Virus record (IMG/VR): IMGVR_UViG_3300037517_000971
Location: 1-20,746 of that record
Length of the DNA: 20,746 bases
Strand: one strand, 5' to 3'
Source of the DNA: a virus
Part shown: positions 1-5,927 of the stretch, in pieces
Layout: the number at the start of each line of letters is the position of its first letter
Position numbering within the stretch: position 1 is the stretch's first letter
Translations under genes and position numbers: made by a program
Notes under the pieces: model-generated
What the model saw: the letters and a program-made list of their open reading frames with translations, nothing else
Told to the model about the DNA's origin: nothing
Databases searched by the model: none

Positions 1-1
1 T

Positions 2-580
2 GGTGACTTTATTGATGAAGCACTGAAAAATGAAGTACCTAAGGCGTCAGTGGACCTCCTACGATCCAACATCAAAGACGAGGAGAAGCACGACCTTGCG
101 CTCGGTTACATCACCAACGCTTTGGGCATGGATGAGAAGGCTGAATCCGAGGCCATCAGGCTTAGGGATGCATGGATTCAACATCCAGATCACACGGTCC
201 TCAAAGCAATGGTGGCCGAGCGTGCGATTTTCTTCGTCCTACTTCCTTTTTTCCGTTTCAACGGTGACGCTGGACTGAGGACGGTATCTGCAGACATCTC
301 TCGTGATGAACAAGTTCACGTTGCTGCCAATAGCCTTGTTTGTCGTGAGCTGGGGCTTAGTGTCTCTCCTTCTCTTGATAAATTGCGTAAGGCAACTATT
401 AATTGGGTAATGCAACCCCTTGGTAGTTCCGATAACAAGTATCTGGACAAGCAGTTCTGGCTGGATCAAAGCGATAGCCTGATGTACGCAGGTAAAGCCG
501 AAGGTCTGATTGAGACTCAACGAGGAAGAATGCCTGCGTTCTTTGAGACAAGTAACTCTGATCTTCCCAGCTACGCTTGA
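2..580 (+). CDS. Ribonucleotide reductase small (beta, R2) subunit-like di-iron protein, 3' part
   Basis: The reading frame is open from the window edge, so the gene is cut at its 5' end and 192 residues are visible. The GTG at 50 is internal. It looks like a class I ribonucleotide reductase R2 protein, the ferritin-like subunit whose di-iron or dimanganese site drives reduction of ribonucleotides to dNTPs for phage DNA synthesis. Visible metal-ligand motifs in family order are E27-x2-H30 (in DEEKH), a lone E73 (in VAERAIFF) and E103-x2-H106 (in SRDEQVH, close to RDEALH of E. coli NrdB). These correspond to E115/H118, E204 and E238/H241 of E. coli. The spacing between the first two is shorter than in NrdB, so this is a compact viral version. 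The radical Tyr and first carboxylate are either outside the window or not identified. Cyanopodoviruses often carry a reductase gene just before the head genes. A non-reductase R2-like oxidase is the alternative. Confidence 0.8.
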   Translation, partial: GDFIDEALKNEVPKASVDLLRSNIKDEEKHDLALGYITNALGMDEKAESEAIRLRDAWIQHPDHTVLKAMVAERAIFFVLLPFFRFNGDAGLRTVSADISRDEQVHVAANSLVCRELGLSVSPSLDKLRKATINWVMQPLGSSDNKYLDKQFWLDQSDSLMYAGKAEGLIETQRGRMPAFFETSNSDLPSYA

Positions 581-585
581 TACAT

Positions 586-591
586 AAAGGG
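586..591 (+). promoter_or_regulatory. Shine-Dalgarno-like site for the 230-aa gene
   Basis: AAAGGG lies 8 bases before the ATG at 600, in the only gap (19 bases) between the reductase gene and the small-gene cluster. It supports the ATG at 600 as the start. Confidence 0.5.
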
Positions 592-599
592 TTCTTGTT

Positions 600-1292
600 A
601 TGGCGCTGCTGACTAAAGATCAGTTCTTTGAAGTTTGGTACCCAACAAGCTACTGGGCTCAACAGTTTGGTGGAGTTGGGGATCCAAACAATCGCCGTAA
701 CGCACGGGAATCTCCTAACGGAAGTCGTCAATTTGAAGCAGCTTGGAATAGCTTCAACCAACGACAAGTTCTTTTAGGAGATTCAAACGTTGTTGAAGAA
801 CCCTTTTATGGTTACAAAGCTCCACCTTCAGTAAAGGTTCCAACCTTTCAAGTAGGTCAGGGAAATTTTAGAGATTACCTTGCTCAATTTGATGCTCAAT
901 ATCAAGCACAACTTGAGTATGAACGAGTTTCAAACGAAGCTCTTCAAGCTATTACACAACAAAAAGTTGCTCTTGCTCAACAACAAAAAGAAGAAGAAGC
1001 AGTTAAAACTGAGTTTCAAAAAGTTTTAACTGAAACTCAACAACAAGCTGCTGTTGCTAAAAAACAATCTCAAGCTGTTGTAGGTAAACAGCGTGCTCAG
1101 TCCGCTTTGAGTGAAGCTCAAGCTCGCCAAGAGGCTCAAAGAACTGCACCAACACAAACACAACAAACCCGAAGAACACAAAACGTTGGACAGCCTGGTG
1201 TTTCTAGAACTCGTGTTAGTGGTCGGTTTGGCATTGGTGGCTATGGTGGTACCGCCCCTGGTCGCGTCAATCCAACTGGCTTGAACATATGA
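600..1292 (+). CDS. Gln/Ala-rich coiled-coil protein with GLNI C-terminus, possible virion protein
   Basis: This 230-aa protein is not a family I recognise by name. Residues 1-85 look globular and aromatic-rich (FFEVWYPTSYWAQQFGG). Residues 90-190 are a long Gln/Ala/Lys/Glu helix likely to form a coiled coil. The tail is Gly/Arg-rich and ends in PTGLNI. The gene 185 bases downstream ends in GGLNV, and T7 gp7.3, a small ejected tail-associated protein coded just before the T7 portal, ends in GGGINI (recalled). Position and tail together suggest a minor virion or tail-assembly protein, but this is inference. It follows the reductase gene by 19 bases and overlaps the next gene by ATGA, so the pair is translationally coupled. 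The codons are AT-richer (CAA, GAA, AAA) than in the capsid gene. Confidence 0.8.
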   Translation: MALLTKDQFFEVWYPTSYWAQQFGGVGDPNNRRNARESPNGSRQFEAAWNSFNQRQVLLGDSNVVEEPFYGYKAPPSVKVPTFQVGQGNFRDYLAQFDAQYQAQLEYERVSNEALQAITQQKVALAQQQKEEEAVKTEFQKVLTETQQQAAVAKKQSQAVVGKQRAQSALSEAQARQEAQRTAPTQTQQTRRTQNVGQPGVSRTRVSGRFGIGGYGGTAPGRVNPTGLNI

Positions 1293-1462
1293 TTCCTTAC
1301 ATCGAACCAGCGATTATTCAATACCTAGAAGAGTTGTATCCAGATAAATCTCCTGACCTTAGTATGGAAGAGAAACTTATCTGGTTTGCTGCTGGACAAG
1401 TATCTGTTGTACGGCATTTGAAAGACCAGTACAACTTACAAGAAGAAACCAAGTACAGCTAA
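1289..1462 (+). CDS. Small conserved-looking 57-aa protein between two virion-type genes
   Basis: A 57-residue reading frame fills the gap that would otherwise lie between 1293 and 1461. It begins MIPYIEPAIIQYLEELYP and continues with an acidic LSMEEKLIWFAAGQ stretch and VVRHLKDQYNLQ, ending ETKYS. Its ATG overlaps the previous stop in ATGA (1289-1292), and its TAA overlaps the next start in TAATG (1460-1464). Such exact fitting at both ends is strong evidence for a real gene. The composition is that of a compact soluble helical protein with no membrane segment or signal peptide. No family or function is recognised. It is expected to be made with its neighbours late in infection, before the portal protein. 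Confidence 0.82.
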   Translation: MIPYIEPAIIQYLEELYPDKSPDLSMEEKLIWFAAGQVSVVRHLKDQYNLQEETKYS

Positions 1463-1977
1463 TGGCTAAACAAGACTCTTCTAATTTGTTCCTAGCCTTA
1501 GGTGCTTTAGCTCTTGGTGCTGGTCAAGCTTATTCTGGTTACCAGCAAGCTCAAGCTGCTCGTCAACAAGCTGAGGCATCTAGAGCTCAAGCAGCAGCCA
1601 CTCGTGAAGCAGCTTTGCGTCAAGTGCAACAGATGCAGGCCGAAGCTACTCAGCGTTCTCAGCAGTTCCAGCAACAGATTGAACAAAGCCGTCTTCAAAC
1701 GACTCAAGCTGCTGAATCCGCCAAGATGGCTCAGCAGACGGCAATGCAGCAGATTGCTCAGCAAAAGTCTCAGTCTGCTCTAGCTATTCAACAAGGCCAA
1801 CTGCAAGCTGCTATTCAACGTCAGCAGGGTGTTTCTAACGTTGGCTCTCCTGTTCGCCGTCGTGTTGGCACACCTGCTGCACTGCGTACTAGTTTGGAGA
1901 TACAATCCCCTCTTACTGCTGGTGCTAGCGGTATGGGTATGGGAGCAAGTACTGCAACTGGTGGTTTGAATGTCTAA
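1462..1977 (+). CDS. T7 gp7.3-like tail/ejection protein candidate (171 aa, Ala/Gln-rich)
   Basis: The 171-aa protein starts with a short hydrophobic, Gly/Ala-rich segment (residues 9-25, LFLALGALALGAGQAYS). It then has a Gln/Ala helix of about 90 residues with no Pro (about 28-120). The basic Gly/Ser/Thr-rich tail is VRRRVGTPAALRTSLEI followed by a Gly-rich end, GGLNV. T7 gp7.3 has a basic Gly/Lys/Ser tail with KKSLSV followed by SSGGGINI (from memory), and it is encoded directly before the portal gene, as here. Gp7.3 is an ejected, tail-associated protein needed for adsorption-competent particles. Homology rests on position plus the C-terminal pattern only. The N-terminus also recalls gp14-type core proteins. 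The start is fixed by the TAATG overlap with the 57-aa gene, and the 3' end overlaps the portal start by 8 bases. Confidence 0.75.
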   Translation: MAKQDSSNLFLALGALALGAGQAYSGYQQAQAARQQAEASRAQAAATREAALRQVQQMQAEATQRSQQFQQQIEQSRLQTTQAAESAKMAQQTAMQQIAQQKSQSALAIQQGQLQAAIQRQQGVSNVGSPVRRRVGTPAALRTSLEIQSPLTAGASGMGMGASTATGGLNV

Positions 1978-3562
1978 CGCTGCGGCTCGTTATTCGGCTC
2001 TTGAGCCGGAAAAGACTATTTATCTGGATCGAGCTATTGAGTGCAGCAAGTACACTCTGCCGACTCTAATCACGGATAACGACCGTAGTACTGGTAAGAA
2101 CCTCTATACCAAGATTCAAACCACCTACCAAGGTCTTGGTGCTCGTGGTGTAAACAACCTGGCTAGCAAACTGCTGATTGCTTTGCTGCCTCCTAACCAA
2201 GCTTTCTTCCGTCTCTCTGTAGACGACATGAAGCTCAAGCGGGAGCTTGAGAATTACAAAGAGCTGCAGTCACAGTTTGACCAGCAACTGGCTCTCATGG
2301 AACGTTCCGTCATGCGGGACATTGAAGAGTCTGGTGATCGCACCGCGCTGTTTGAGGCTCTCAAGCATCTGATCATTGGCGGTAACGCTTTGTTGTATGT
2401 CGCTGAAAGTGGCACCAGGGTTTACCCATTGAAGTCTTTTGTATTGAACCGTGACCCTGAAGGAAACATCCTTGAGGTTGTGGTGCGTGAGGAAGTTAAC
2501 CCTGATGTGCTGCCTGTAAAGATTGCTCCCAAGGACGCCGAAGGTAAGTTTGTAGATAAAACTGTTTTCCTGTTTACTCACGTTAAGTGGGATTACAAAG
2601 CTGACCGCTGCAATTGGTATCAAGAGGCTTACGGCAAACAAATTGGTAAGCCTGGTTCTGTTCCAATTGATAAGAGCCCTTGGATCCCCCTGCGGATGTT
2701 CCGTGTGGCTCACGAAGCTTATGGCCGTGGCTATTGCGAAGAGCTGCTGGGAGACCTGAAGAGCCTTGAGTACCTCTCTAAAGCCATCGTGGAGGGCTCT
2801 GCAGCAGCAGCCAAGATCATCTTCCTGTGCAACCCTAACGGCACAACTCGCCCTGACGCTCTTGCTCGGGCTGCCAATGGATCAATTGTTGCTGGCAACC
2901 CAAACGATGTGGCTCCTCTTCAAATGCAGAAGCAGGCAGACCTCACGGTTGCTTTGAACACCATCGCTCGTATCGAACAACGATTGAGCTTTGCGTTCCT
3001 GCTTAACAGCGCTATTCAAGCTGGTACCTCTGGCCGGGACCGAGTGACAGCCGAAGAGATCAGAATGGTTGCACAAGAGCTGGAAGCCGGACTCGGTGGC
3101 ATTTACAGCATCCTCAGTGTTGAACTGCAGCTTCCACTTGTGAACCGCAAGATGGCCCTTATGGAGCGTCAAGGGCGTCTTCCGAAGCTTCCTAAGGACA
3201 TTGTGAAGCCTCAGATCACCACTGGTCTTGATGCCCTGGGACGTGGTAACGACAAGGCAAAGCTGATTGAGTTCCTTCAAACCATTGCTGGAACCCTTGG
3301 TCCCGAAACGATGATCAAGTATGTCAACAGCCGTGAGTTGATTACTCGCCTTGCAGCCTCTGACGGTTTGGATACTTACAAACTGATTAAGAGCGACGAG
3401 GATCTGATGGCTGAAGAACAACAAGCAGCTATGATGATGCAGCAACAAATGGCCCAGCAAGATCCCAATAACGATCCTGCTAAACAGGCCGCTCTCGTTA
3501 AAGCTGAAAATGACTCAATCCGGGCAAGTCAAGAAATCGGTGGAGCCCCTGGAGGCTTCTGA
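1970..3562 (+). CDS. Portal protein (head-to-tail connector, gp8-like)
   Basis: At 530 aa it is close to T7 gp8 (536 aa). Portal proteins form the dodecameric ring at one capsid vertex through which DNA is packaged and ejected; the tail tube attaches below it. The N-terminal pattern is typical of the T7 family: YSALEPEKTIYLDRAIECS, then TLPTLI, then GLGARGVNNLASKLL with LLPPNQAFFRL by residue 82. A central GNALLYV segment and the SAIQAGTSGRDRVTAEEIR helix region follow. The last 60 residues are Gln/Met-rich (MMMQQQMAQQ), probably a disordered crown tail. The start at 1970 overlaps the preceding gene by 8 bases. The end overlaps the 71-aa gene by 53 bases. Scaffold and capsid genes follow, as in T7. 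Confidence 0.97.
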   Translation: MSNAAARYSALEPEKTIYLDRAIECSKYTLPTLITDNDRSTGKNLYTKIQTTYQGLGARGVNNLASKLLIALLPPNQAFFRLSVDDMKLKRELENYKELQSQFDQQLALMERSVMRDIEESGDRTALFEALKHLIIGGNALLYVAESGTRVYPLKSFVLNRDPEGNILEVVVREEVNPDVLPVKIAPKDAEGKFVDKTVFLFTHVKWDYKADRCNWYQEAYGKQIGKPGSVPIDKSPWIPLRMFRVAHEAYGRGYCEELLGDLKSLEYLSKAIVEGSAAAAKIIFLCNPNGTTRPDALARAANGSIVAGNPNDVAPLQMQKQADLTVALNTIARIEQRLSFAFLLNSAIQAGTSGRDRVTAEEIRMVAQELEAGLGGIYSILSVELQLPLVNRKMALMERQGRLPKLPKDIVKPQITTGLDALGRGNDKAKLIEFLQTIAGTLGPETMIKYVNSRELITRLAASDGLDTYKLIKSDEDLMAEEQQAAMMMQQQMAQQDPNNDPAKQAALVKAENDSIRASQEIGGAPGGF

Positions 3563-3725
3563 GGTTAAAGAGCTTCCAAAAAAGCCTGAGCCTAAATCCA
3601 AGATGGATCTGCTCATTGCAGAACTGAAGGCAGAGAAGCCTGAGGTGTATGAGCAATATGTCGCTGCTGCTAAGGCAAAGCGTCCTGTTTGGATCTATCC
3701 TGATCTGACCGTTCGTATCGGCTGA
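3510..3725 (+). CDS. Small 71-aa protein overlapping the portal gene
   Basis: A 71-aa frame starts inside the portal gene (53-base overlap) and stops 2 bases before the scaffold start. It is Lys/Glu/Pro-rich in the first half (LPKKPEPKSK). A helical core with MDLLIAELKAEKPEVYEQYV follows, and it ends RPVWIYPDLTVRIG. The portion after the portal stop has no other good frame, and the aromatic C-terminus looks conserved. The exact start is uncertain: GTG 3540 and ATG 3603 (40 aa) are in frame, and none has a clear Shine-Dalgarno site. No family is recognised. Its place between portal and scaffold suggests a head-assembly accessory role, but that is only context. Confidence 0.65.
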   Translation: MTQSGQVKKSVEPLEASEVKELPKKPEPKSKMDLLIAELKAEKPEVYEQYVAAAKAKRPVWIYPDLTVRIG

Positions 3726-3727
3726 TC

Positions 3728-4348
3728 ATGGAAGTCATTGCAGATAACTTCTTGGCACAGGAAACTGGGCCTTATAGCGAGCAAGACATTGAAGCCCTTG
3801 AAGCTGCTGAAAGGCAGGAACAACAAGAGGAACTGATTGCTGGCAAGTTCCGTTCTCCTGATGAGCTGCTTAAGGCTTATCAAGAGCTTGAGAAGAAACT
3901 GGGTGGCCGTAGTGGCTACGAAAAGGCTGCTGAGGAGTCCCCTACTGAGGAAGTAGAGGAACAGGAAGTTGTTGTCCTGTCTCAGGATGAAGAAGCCACC
4001 ATTATGGAAAGCATTGGTGGTCAAGATAACTTTGAAGCTGTTCAAGGGTGGGCTCGGGAAAACCTCGATGCTGCTGAACTTGAGGCTTACAACCGTGAAG
4101 TGAACAGCGGTGATTACTACCGTGCTCGTAACGCTTTGCAATCTCTGTACTACGCCTTCCAAGAAAACTCTGGCTATGAGCCTGAACTGATCGGTGGCAA
4201 GCTGTCTGGTAGCAGCAGCGATGTGTTCCGTTCCAGTCAGGAAGTCATGGCTGCTATGAATGATCCTCGGTATTTGCAAGATCCTGCTTATACCCAAGAC
4301 GTTCAAGACAAATTGATCCGTAGCGACGTTCTAGGTCCTAGGGGTTAA
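3728..4348 (+). CDS. Capsid assembly scaffolding protein (gp9-like)
   Basis: At 206 aa it is shorter than T7 gp9 (about 307 aa). Scaffolding proteins guide capsid protein into a procapsid and are absent from the mature head. The sequence is strongly acidic. It carries the family-typical element LIAGKFRSPDELLKAYQELE (about residues 36-55) and then a Glu-rich stretch (about 65-90, EEVEEQE). A helical part follows (NFEAVQGWARENLDAAELEAY), and the end is a helix that would contact the coat protein (PAYTQDVQDKLIRSDV). The start is 2 bases after the stop of the 71-aa gene, with no clear Shine-Dalgarno site. Its position between portal and capsid confirms the call. It is followed by the 93-bp capsid leader. 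Confidence 0.93.
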   Translation: MEVIADNFLAQETGPYSEQDIEALEAAERQEQQEELIAGKFRSPDELLKAYQELEKKLGGRSGYEKAAEESPTEEVEEQEVVVLSQDEEATIMESIGGQDNFEAVQGWARENLDAAELEAYNREVNSGDYYRARNALQSLYYAFQENSGYEPELIGGKLSGSSSDVFRSSQEVMAAMNDPRYLQDPAYTQDVQDKLIRSDVLGPRG

Positions 4349-4357
4349 TATTTCATT

Positions 4358-4371
4358 AGCGAACGTAAACA
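4358..4371 (+). promoter_or_regulatory. Promoter-like repeat, copy 1 (AGCGAACGTAAACA)
   Basis: This is the first of two copies of AGCGNNCGTAAACA in the capsid leader, lying 10 bases after the scaffold stop. The 17 bases ending here match the second copy at 13 positions. It may be a weaker or decayed phage RNA polymerase promoter. T7 likewise has clustered class III promoters before genes 9 and 10. Function is inferred. Confidence 0.4.
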
Positions 4372-4372
4372 T

Positions 4373-4397
4373 TGTTGCCGCTGAGGCGATAACAACA
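4373..4397 (+). other. Hairpin in the capsid leader, between the two promoter-like repeats
   Basis: TGTTG (4373-4377) pairs with CAACA (4393-4397), and CGC (4379-4381) pairs with GCG (4386-4388) around a TGAG loop, leaving an asymmetric internal loop (C against ATAA). There is no T-run after it, so it is not a terminator. An RNA processing site (T7 has RNase III sites between late genes) or a stabilising structure is possible. Confidence 0.4.
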
Positions 4398-4404
4398 GTT
4401 GAGT

Positions 4405-4422
4405 TACGAGCGCCCGTAAACA
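4405..4422 (+). promoter_or_regulatory. Candidate phage RNA polymerase promoter for the capsid gene (copy 2)
   Basis: The 15 bases 4405-4419 end in CGCCCGTAA. They agree at 10 of 15 positions, including an unbroken CCCGTAA, with the Syn5 RNA polymerase promoter as I remember it (ATTGGGCACCCGTAA). The site lies about 20 bases before the capsid ATG, the position of the strongest T7 late promoter (phi10). A partner repeat lies 51 bases upstream. The polymerase gene is outside the window, so its specificity is unknown. Confidence 0.5.
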
Positions 4423-4441
4423 GTCACTAACCTAACTAACG

Positions 4442-5857
4442 ATGCCTGACCTCAACGCATCTCTTAGCCGGTTGGGGAGTATTAATGGCGTTCAATATAA
4501 CGCTGGCTCTGCCTCCGGTAACTATGAGCGCGAAAGCGCTAACTTCCTCAAGATTTTCTCTGGCGAAGTTCTGACGACCTTCAACCGTGAGACGATCTTC
4601 AAGGATCTGACCATGAAGCGCACCATCTCTTCGGGCAAGAGCGCAAGCTTCCCGATCACTGGTCGTTTCTCCAGCCGCTACCACCGTCCTGGTGACTTCA
4701 TCACCGGTCAGGGTAACAAAGGCATGATTGGCGAAAAGATCATCACCATTGATGACCTGCTGATCGCTGACGCTTCGATCTATGACCTGGACGAGGCCAA
4801 ACTGCACTGGGACGTTCGTTCGATCTATTCGACCGAGCTTGGCCGCGCTCTGGCTCGGGCTTATGACCAGCGCCTGGCTCGCACCCTGCTGTCTGCTACC
4901 GAGTCTGATGGCCGCATTAAGGATTGGGATTCCAAGCGATTCCAACTGAATGGTGGTACTTACTCCTCTGTGAGCACCAACACCGTTACCCTGAGCGCTA
5001 ACTTCCAAACCTCTGAGCTGACCTTCTGGGCAATCGGTGAGGTTGTGTATGGCGAGAACTCTGGTTCTTATGGTGTGATCACCACCGCTCCTACCAACGG
5101 CGCTGCTACCTTCGACATCAACCCGATTGGTTCGATTGGTACCGGTACTGGTGTTGGCTTCCAAGTGGGCGAGCGTCTGTTCGTTCTGAACCGGATGCCT
5201 GGTGGTACTTCGTTCACCGGTATTGACCTGAACGGTGCTGCTGATCGCAACGCTCGTGGTGACCTGATCGTGGAGAACCTGTTCAAGGCTTGCCAAGCCC
5301 TGGACGAGAAGGATGCTCCTAAGGAAGGCCGTGTGTGCGTCCTGAGCCCTGGTGCTTACTACGACGTGCTGAACAGCGACCGTGCCATCAACACCGACTT
5401 CAACGCTGCTGGCGGTGCTAACGGCTCGATCTACCAGAACCGCGTTGCTTCTGTGGCTGGCTTCCGCCTGCTGACCAGCAACCACCTGGGCATCAACAGC
5501 TACACCTCCAGCCAGACCTACGCTGGCCTGAGCAACCAGGCTGCTACCACCCGTGGTGAGCGTCCTAACTACATCAATGGCCGCGACGGCTCTGATGGTC
5601 AAGCTGCTTCTGGCTACAACGACTATTGGCAGGATGAGCAAGGTAACACCTCCTCCATCGCCAACTGTTTCGGCCTCTGCTTCACCAAGGAAGCTGTGGG
5701 TACTGTGTCCCTGAAGGACGTGTCGATGCAGATGACTGGTTCTGAGTACAAAGCTATGACTCAGAGCACCATGATGGTTGCCAGCTATGCCGTGGGTCAC
5801 GGTGTGCTGCGCCCTGAGTGCGCTGTGAGCCTGCTGCACGACGGCAACCCGTATTGA
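4442..5857 (+). CDS. Major capsid protein (gp10-like) with an extra domain
   Basis: At 471 aa it is about 125 residues longer than T7 gp10A (345 aa). Capsid proteins of this family have the HK97 fold and build the icosahedral head. Clear T7-family landmarks are KIFSGEVLTTF (37-47), RTISSGKSASFPITGR (60-75), EKIITIDDLLIADASIYD (98-115), HWDVRSIYSTELG (122-134), the ASVAGFRLL strand (337-344), EAVGTVSLKD (417-426) and YAVGHGVLRPE (449-459). Residues about 162-265 have no T7 counterpart. They are rich in Thr, Ser, Gly and Val (VSTNTVTLSANF, SGSYGVITTAPTNG, GTGVGFQVGERLFVLN) and look like an inserted beta-rich domain. A second, smaller expansion lies at about 352-405. Codons are strongly biased to C-ending forms (AAC, CTG, ACC), unlike the neighbours, as expected for the most expressed gene. 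No Shine-Dalgarno site precedes the ATG. It is flanked by a promoter candidate and a terminator. Confidence 0.96.
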   Translation: MPDLNASLSRLGSINGVQYNAGSASGNYERESANFLKIFSGEVLTTFNRETIFKDLTMKRTISSGKSASFPITGRFSSRYHRPGDFITGQGNKGMIGEKIITIDDLLIADASIYDLDEAKLHWDVRSIYSTELGRALARAYDQRLARTLLSATESDGRIKDWDSKRFQLNGGTYSSVSTNTVTLSANFQTSELTFWAIGEVVYGENSGSYGVITTAPTNGAATFDINPIGSIGTGTGVGFQVGERLFVLNRMPGGTSFTGIDLNGAADRNARGDLIVENLFKACQALDEKDAPKEGRVCVLSPGAYYDVLNSDRAINTDFNAAGGANGSIYQNRVASVAGFRLLTSNHLGINSYTSSQTYAGLSNQAATTRGERPNYINGRDGSDGQAASGYNDYWQDEQGNTSSIANCFGLCFTKEAVGTVSLKDVSMQMTGSEYKAMTQSTMMVASYAVGHGVLRPECAVSLLHDGNPY

Positions 5858-5877
5858 TTAACTAGCTTCTAGTTAAT
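5857..5877 (+). other. Perfect 9-bp hairpin at the capsid stop codon
   Basis: ATTAACTAG (5857-5865) and CTAGTTAAT (5869-5877) are perfect reverse complements with a CTT loop, beginning on the last base of the capsid stop codon. The stem is AT-rich and not followed by a T-run. It could protect the 3' end of capsid mRNA, be a processing site, or assist the terminator 14 bases downstream. Confidence 0.6.
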
Positions 5878-5890
5878 TACCAATACAATG

Positions 5891-5917
5891 AGGGGAGGCA
5901 AATGCTTCCCCTTTTTT
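5891..5917 (+). terminator. Rho-independent terminator after the capsid gene
   Basis: AGGGGAGGC (5891-5899) pairs with GCTTCCCCT (5904-5912) over 9 bp with one G-U, around an AAAT loop. Six T's (5912-5917) follow. This is a textbook intrinsic terminator. T7 has its only late terminator (T-phi) at the same place, just after gene 10, where partial termination keeps capsid mRNA in excess over tail mRNA. The same role is inferred here. Confidence 0.9.
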
Positions 5918-5927
5918 GTTGCAATAA

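Noticed and set aside
50-52. GTG as the start of the reductase-like gene
   Set aside because: The same frame stays open to the window edge with sensible sequence (GDFIDEALKNEVPKAS), so the gene continues upstream.
30-278. 82-aa + strand frame overlapping the reductase gene
   Set aside because: It runs out of frame inside a gene with clear di-iron motifs, and the translation is low-quality Arg/Ser-rich sequence.
2882-3460. 192-aa antisense frame in the portal gene
   Set aside because: It lies fully opposite a well-conserved portal sequence; no start context or motif supports it.
4436-5839. 467-aa antisense reading frame opposite almost the whole capsid gene
   Set aside because: It is produced by the strong codon bias of the capsid gene. 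The translation is His/Val/Thr-rich with no recognisable motif, no start signal, and no antisense gene is expected in a T7-type late region.
5857-5877. The AT-rich hairpin as a terminator by itself
   Set aside because: No T-run follows, and a far better terminator lies just downstream.
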